Assembly (NCBI GenBank): GCA_947626965.1
Contig: CANQUH010000013.1
Location: 1 to 42,749, forward strand
Source: an uncultured Lachnospiraceae bacterium
Lineage (GTDB): Bacteria; Bacillota; Clostridia; Lachnospirales; Lachnospiraceae
Direction of reading: 5' to 3'
DNA: 42,749 nt
Below the pieces are notes generated by a model. That model saw nothing but the letters and a program-made list of their open reading frames with translations, had not been told where the DNA came from and did no database searches. The position numbers and the translations under genes are program-made. Below, piece after piece: positions 42,282 through 42,749 of this stretch (position 1 is its first letter; each line of letters opens with the position of its first letter).

Positions 42282-42375
42282 AACAAGAGAGCCGAAAGCT
42301 AGATATGGCCTAGCCGCCGGCAAGCTAAAGTCTGAAGTAGCGCCTTAGTTTACCAGATCGAGGGCGCTACTTTTT
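42282..42375 (+). ncRNA. Antitoxin RNA of the second type I module
   Basis: A transcript of about 94 bases is predicted, with no start codon of note. It contains CTAGCCGCCGG, shared with the toxin leader on the other strand, and ends in the hairpin GTAGCGCC/GGCGCTAC plus TTTTT (42337-42375). It overlaps the last codons and stop of the toxin gene. Confidence 0.7.
42337..42375 (+). terminator. Terminator of the second antitoxin RNA
   Basis: The arms 42337-42344 and 42363-42370 are perfectly paired, followed by five T. On the minus strand the T-run is poor. Confidence 0.8.
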
Positions 42376-42456
42376 GCGTTTCGTGATGGTAATAACAAGA
42401 GTTATCACGGCGCAAAGCATAATCACAAAAGTAAATAAATCACTGTATGTAACCAT
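42367..42456 (-). CDS. Holin-like type I toxin peptide (29 aa)
   Basis: This 29-residue peptide begins MVTYSDLFTFVIMLCAVITL, has one membrane segment (about 7-24) and a basic tail (TKRKK). The start MV.YSDLF is typical of putative holin-like toxins of Firmicutes. The ribosome site AAAGGGGGCT precedes the ATG and lies in a hairpin: CAGCCGCC of the leader faces GGGGGCTG, one mismatch. A convergent RNA overlaps its end. The promoter of the toxin mRNA is not clear, perhaps because an IS66 element begins nearby. Confidence 0.8.
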   Translation of the reverse strand: MVTYSDLFTFVIMLCAVITLVITITKRKK

Positions 42457-42550
42457 AGCACCAGCCCCCTTTCATAAAGTCCGGCGGCTGACGTAATCGC
42501 GTAAACGTCAAATCACTCGCCTTCCAAACCGGCAGGTTTTATGAGATACT

Positions 42551-42582
42551 TTAGAAAACTCAAAAAACTGTTAGTTTTCTAA
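42551..42582. repeat. Inverted repeat before IS66 tnpA
   Basis: TTAGAAAACT and AGTTTTCTAA form a perfect 10-bp stem with a 12-base loop, ending just before the tnpA ribosome site. Confidence 0.7.
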
Positions 42583-42597
42583 AGGAGCGATGTTATT

Positions 42598-42749
42598 ATG
42601 GATAAAACGACCCATGAAATCCGCGCGGCCAGCTGGAGATCGGTCATCAGCCAGTGCCAGGCACGCCCGGCTGGCCAGACCCAGAAGCAGTGGCTGGCAC
42701 AAAACGGAATCTCTGAAAAATCCTATTATTACTGGCAGCGCAAACTGCG
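42598..42749 (+). CDS. tnpA: IS66-family accessory protein TnpA (partial)
   Basis: The first 50 codons read MDKTTHEIRAASWRSVISQC, then KQWLAQNGISEKSYYYWQRK, the standard start of the IS66 OrfA protein, a helix-turn-helix accessory protein needed for transposition with TnpB and TnpC. AAAGGAG precedes ATG 42598. The gene runs off the window, so the state of the element is unknown. Confidence 0.88.
   Translation, partial: MDKTTHEIRAASWRSVISQCQARPAGQTQKQWLAQNGISEKSYYYWQRKL

Overview
The window looks like a chromosomal segment of a Gram-positive anaerobe of the Clostridia, most likely Lachnospiraceae. This is inferred from the gene families (YesN-type AraC response regulator, DUF4956/VTC/Cthe_2159 trio, bifunctional ArgJ, holin-like type I toxins), strong AGGAGG ribosome sites and sigma-A promoters. 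No marker gene fixes the species.

Positions 1-27100 are moderately GC-rich core-like sequence. They hold: an alpha-galactoside utilisation locus (response regulator, solute-binding protein, two permeases, GH36 alpha-galactosidase); a type I toxin-antitoxin module; a small unknown gene, a decayed AAA-ATPase/nuclease gene and an ADP-ribosylglycohydrolase; a VTC/DUF4956/Cthe_2159 surface cluster; a secreted lysozyme-like protein; a phosphopantetheinyl transferase; the arginine genes argG (minus) divergent from argC-argJ-argB-argD, with two ARG-box-like operators between them; a small DMT-type membrane protein; a ComEA-like lipoprotein with an OmpR-type regulator; and a GMP synthase that lacks its amidotransferase half.

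From about 27100 to the end the base composition becomes AT-rich and the content is accessory. First comes a PstI/BsuBI-type restriction-modification pair. Then, after about 0.7 kb of degenerate sequence, comes the most unusual part (30543-40954): a 51-residue candidate precursor peptide ending in three tandem His-x-Asn triplets and a Trp, a 1279-residue three-module UvrA-like ATPase, four radical SAM proteins of two alternating types, a protein-kinase-fold protein, and a separately promoted 48-residue peptide with seven cysteines. I read this as a ribosomally made, post-translationally modified peptide (RiPP) locus whose UvrA-like protein may give immunity or handle DNA. I do not recognise it as a described system.

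The island contains insertion-sequence debris: an IS110 5' remnant, a doubtful transposase tail, an internally deleted DDE element with matching terminal inverted repeats starting 6 bp after the Cys-rich peptide, and an IS66 tnpA running off the right edge. A second type I toxin-antitoxin module lies at 42247-42456. In both modules the predicted antitoxin RNA carries the same short anti-Shine-Dalgarno sequence as the leader of the toxin mRNA.
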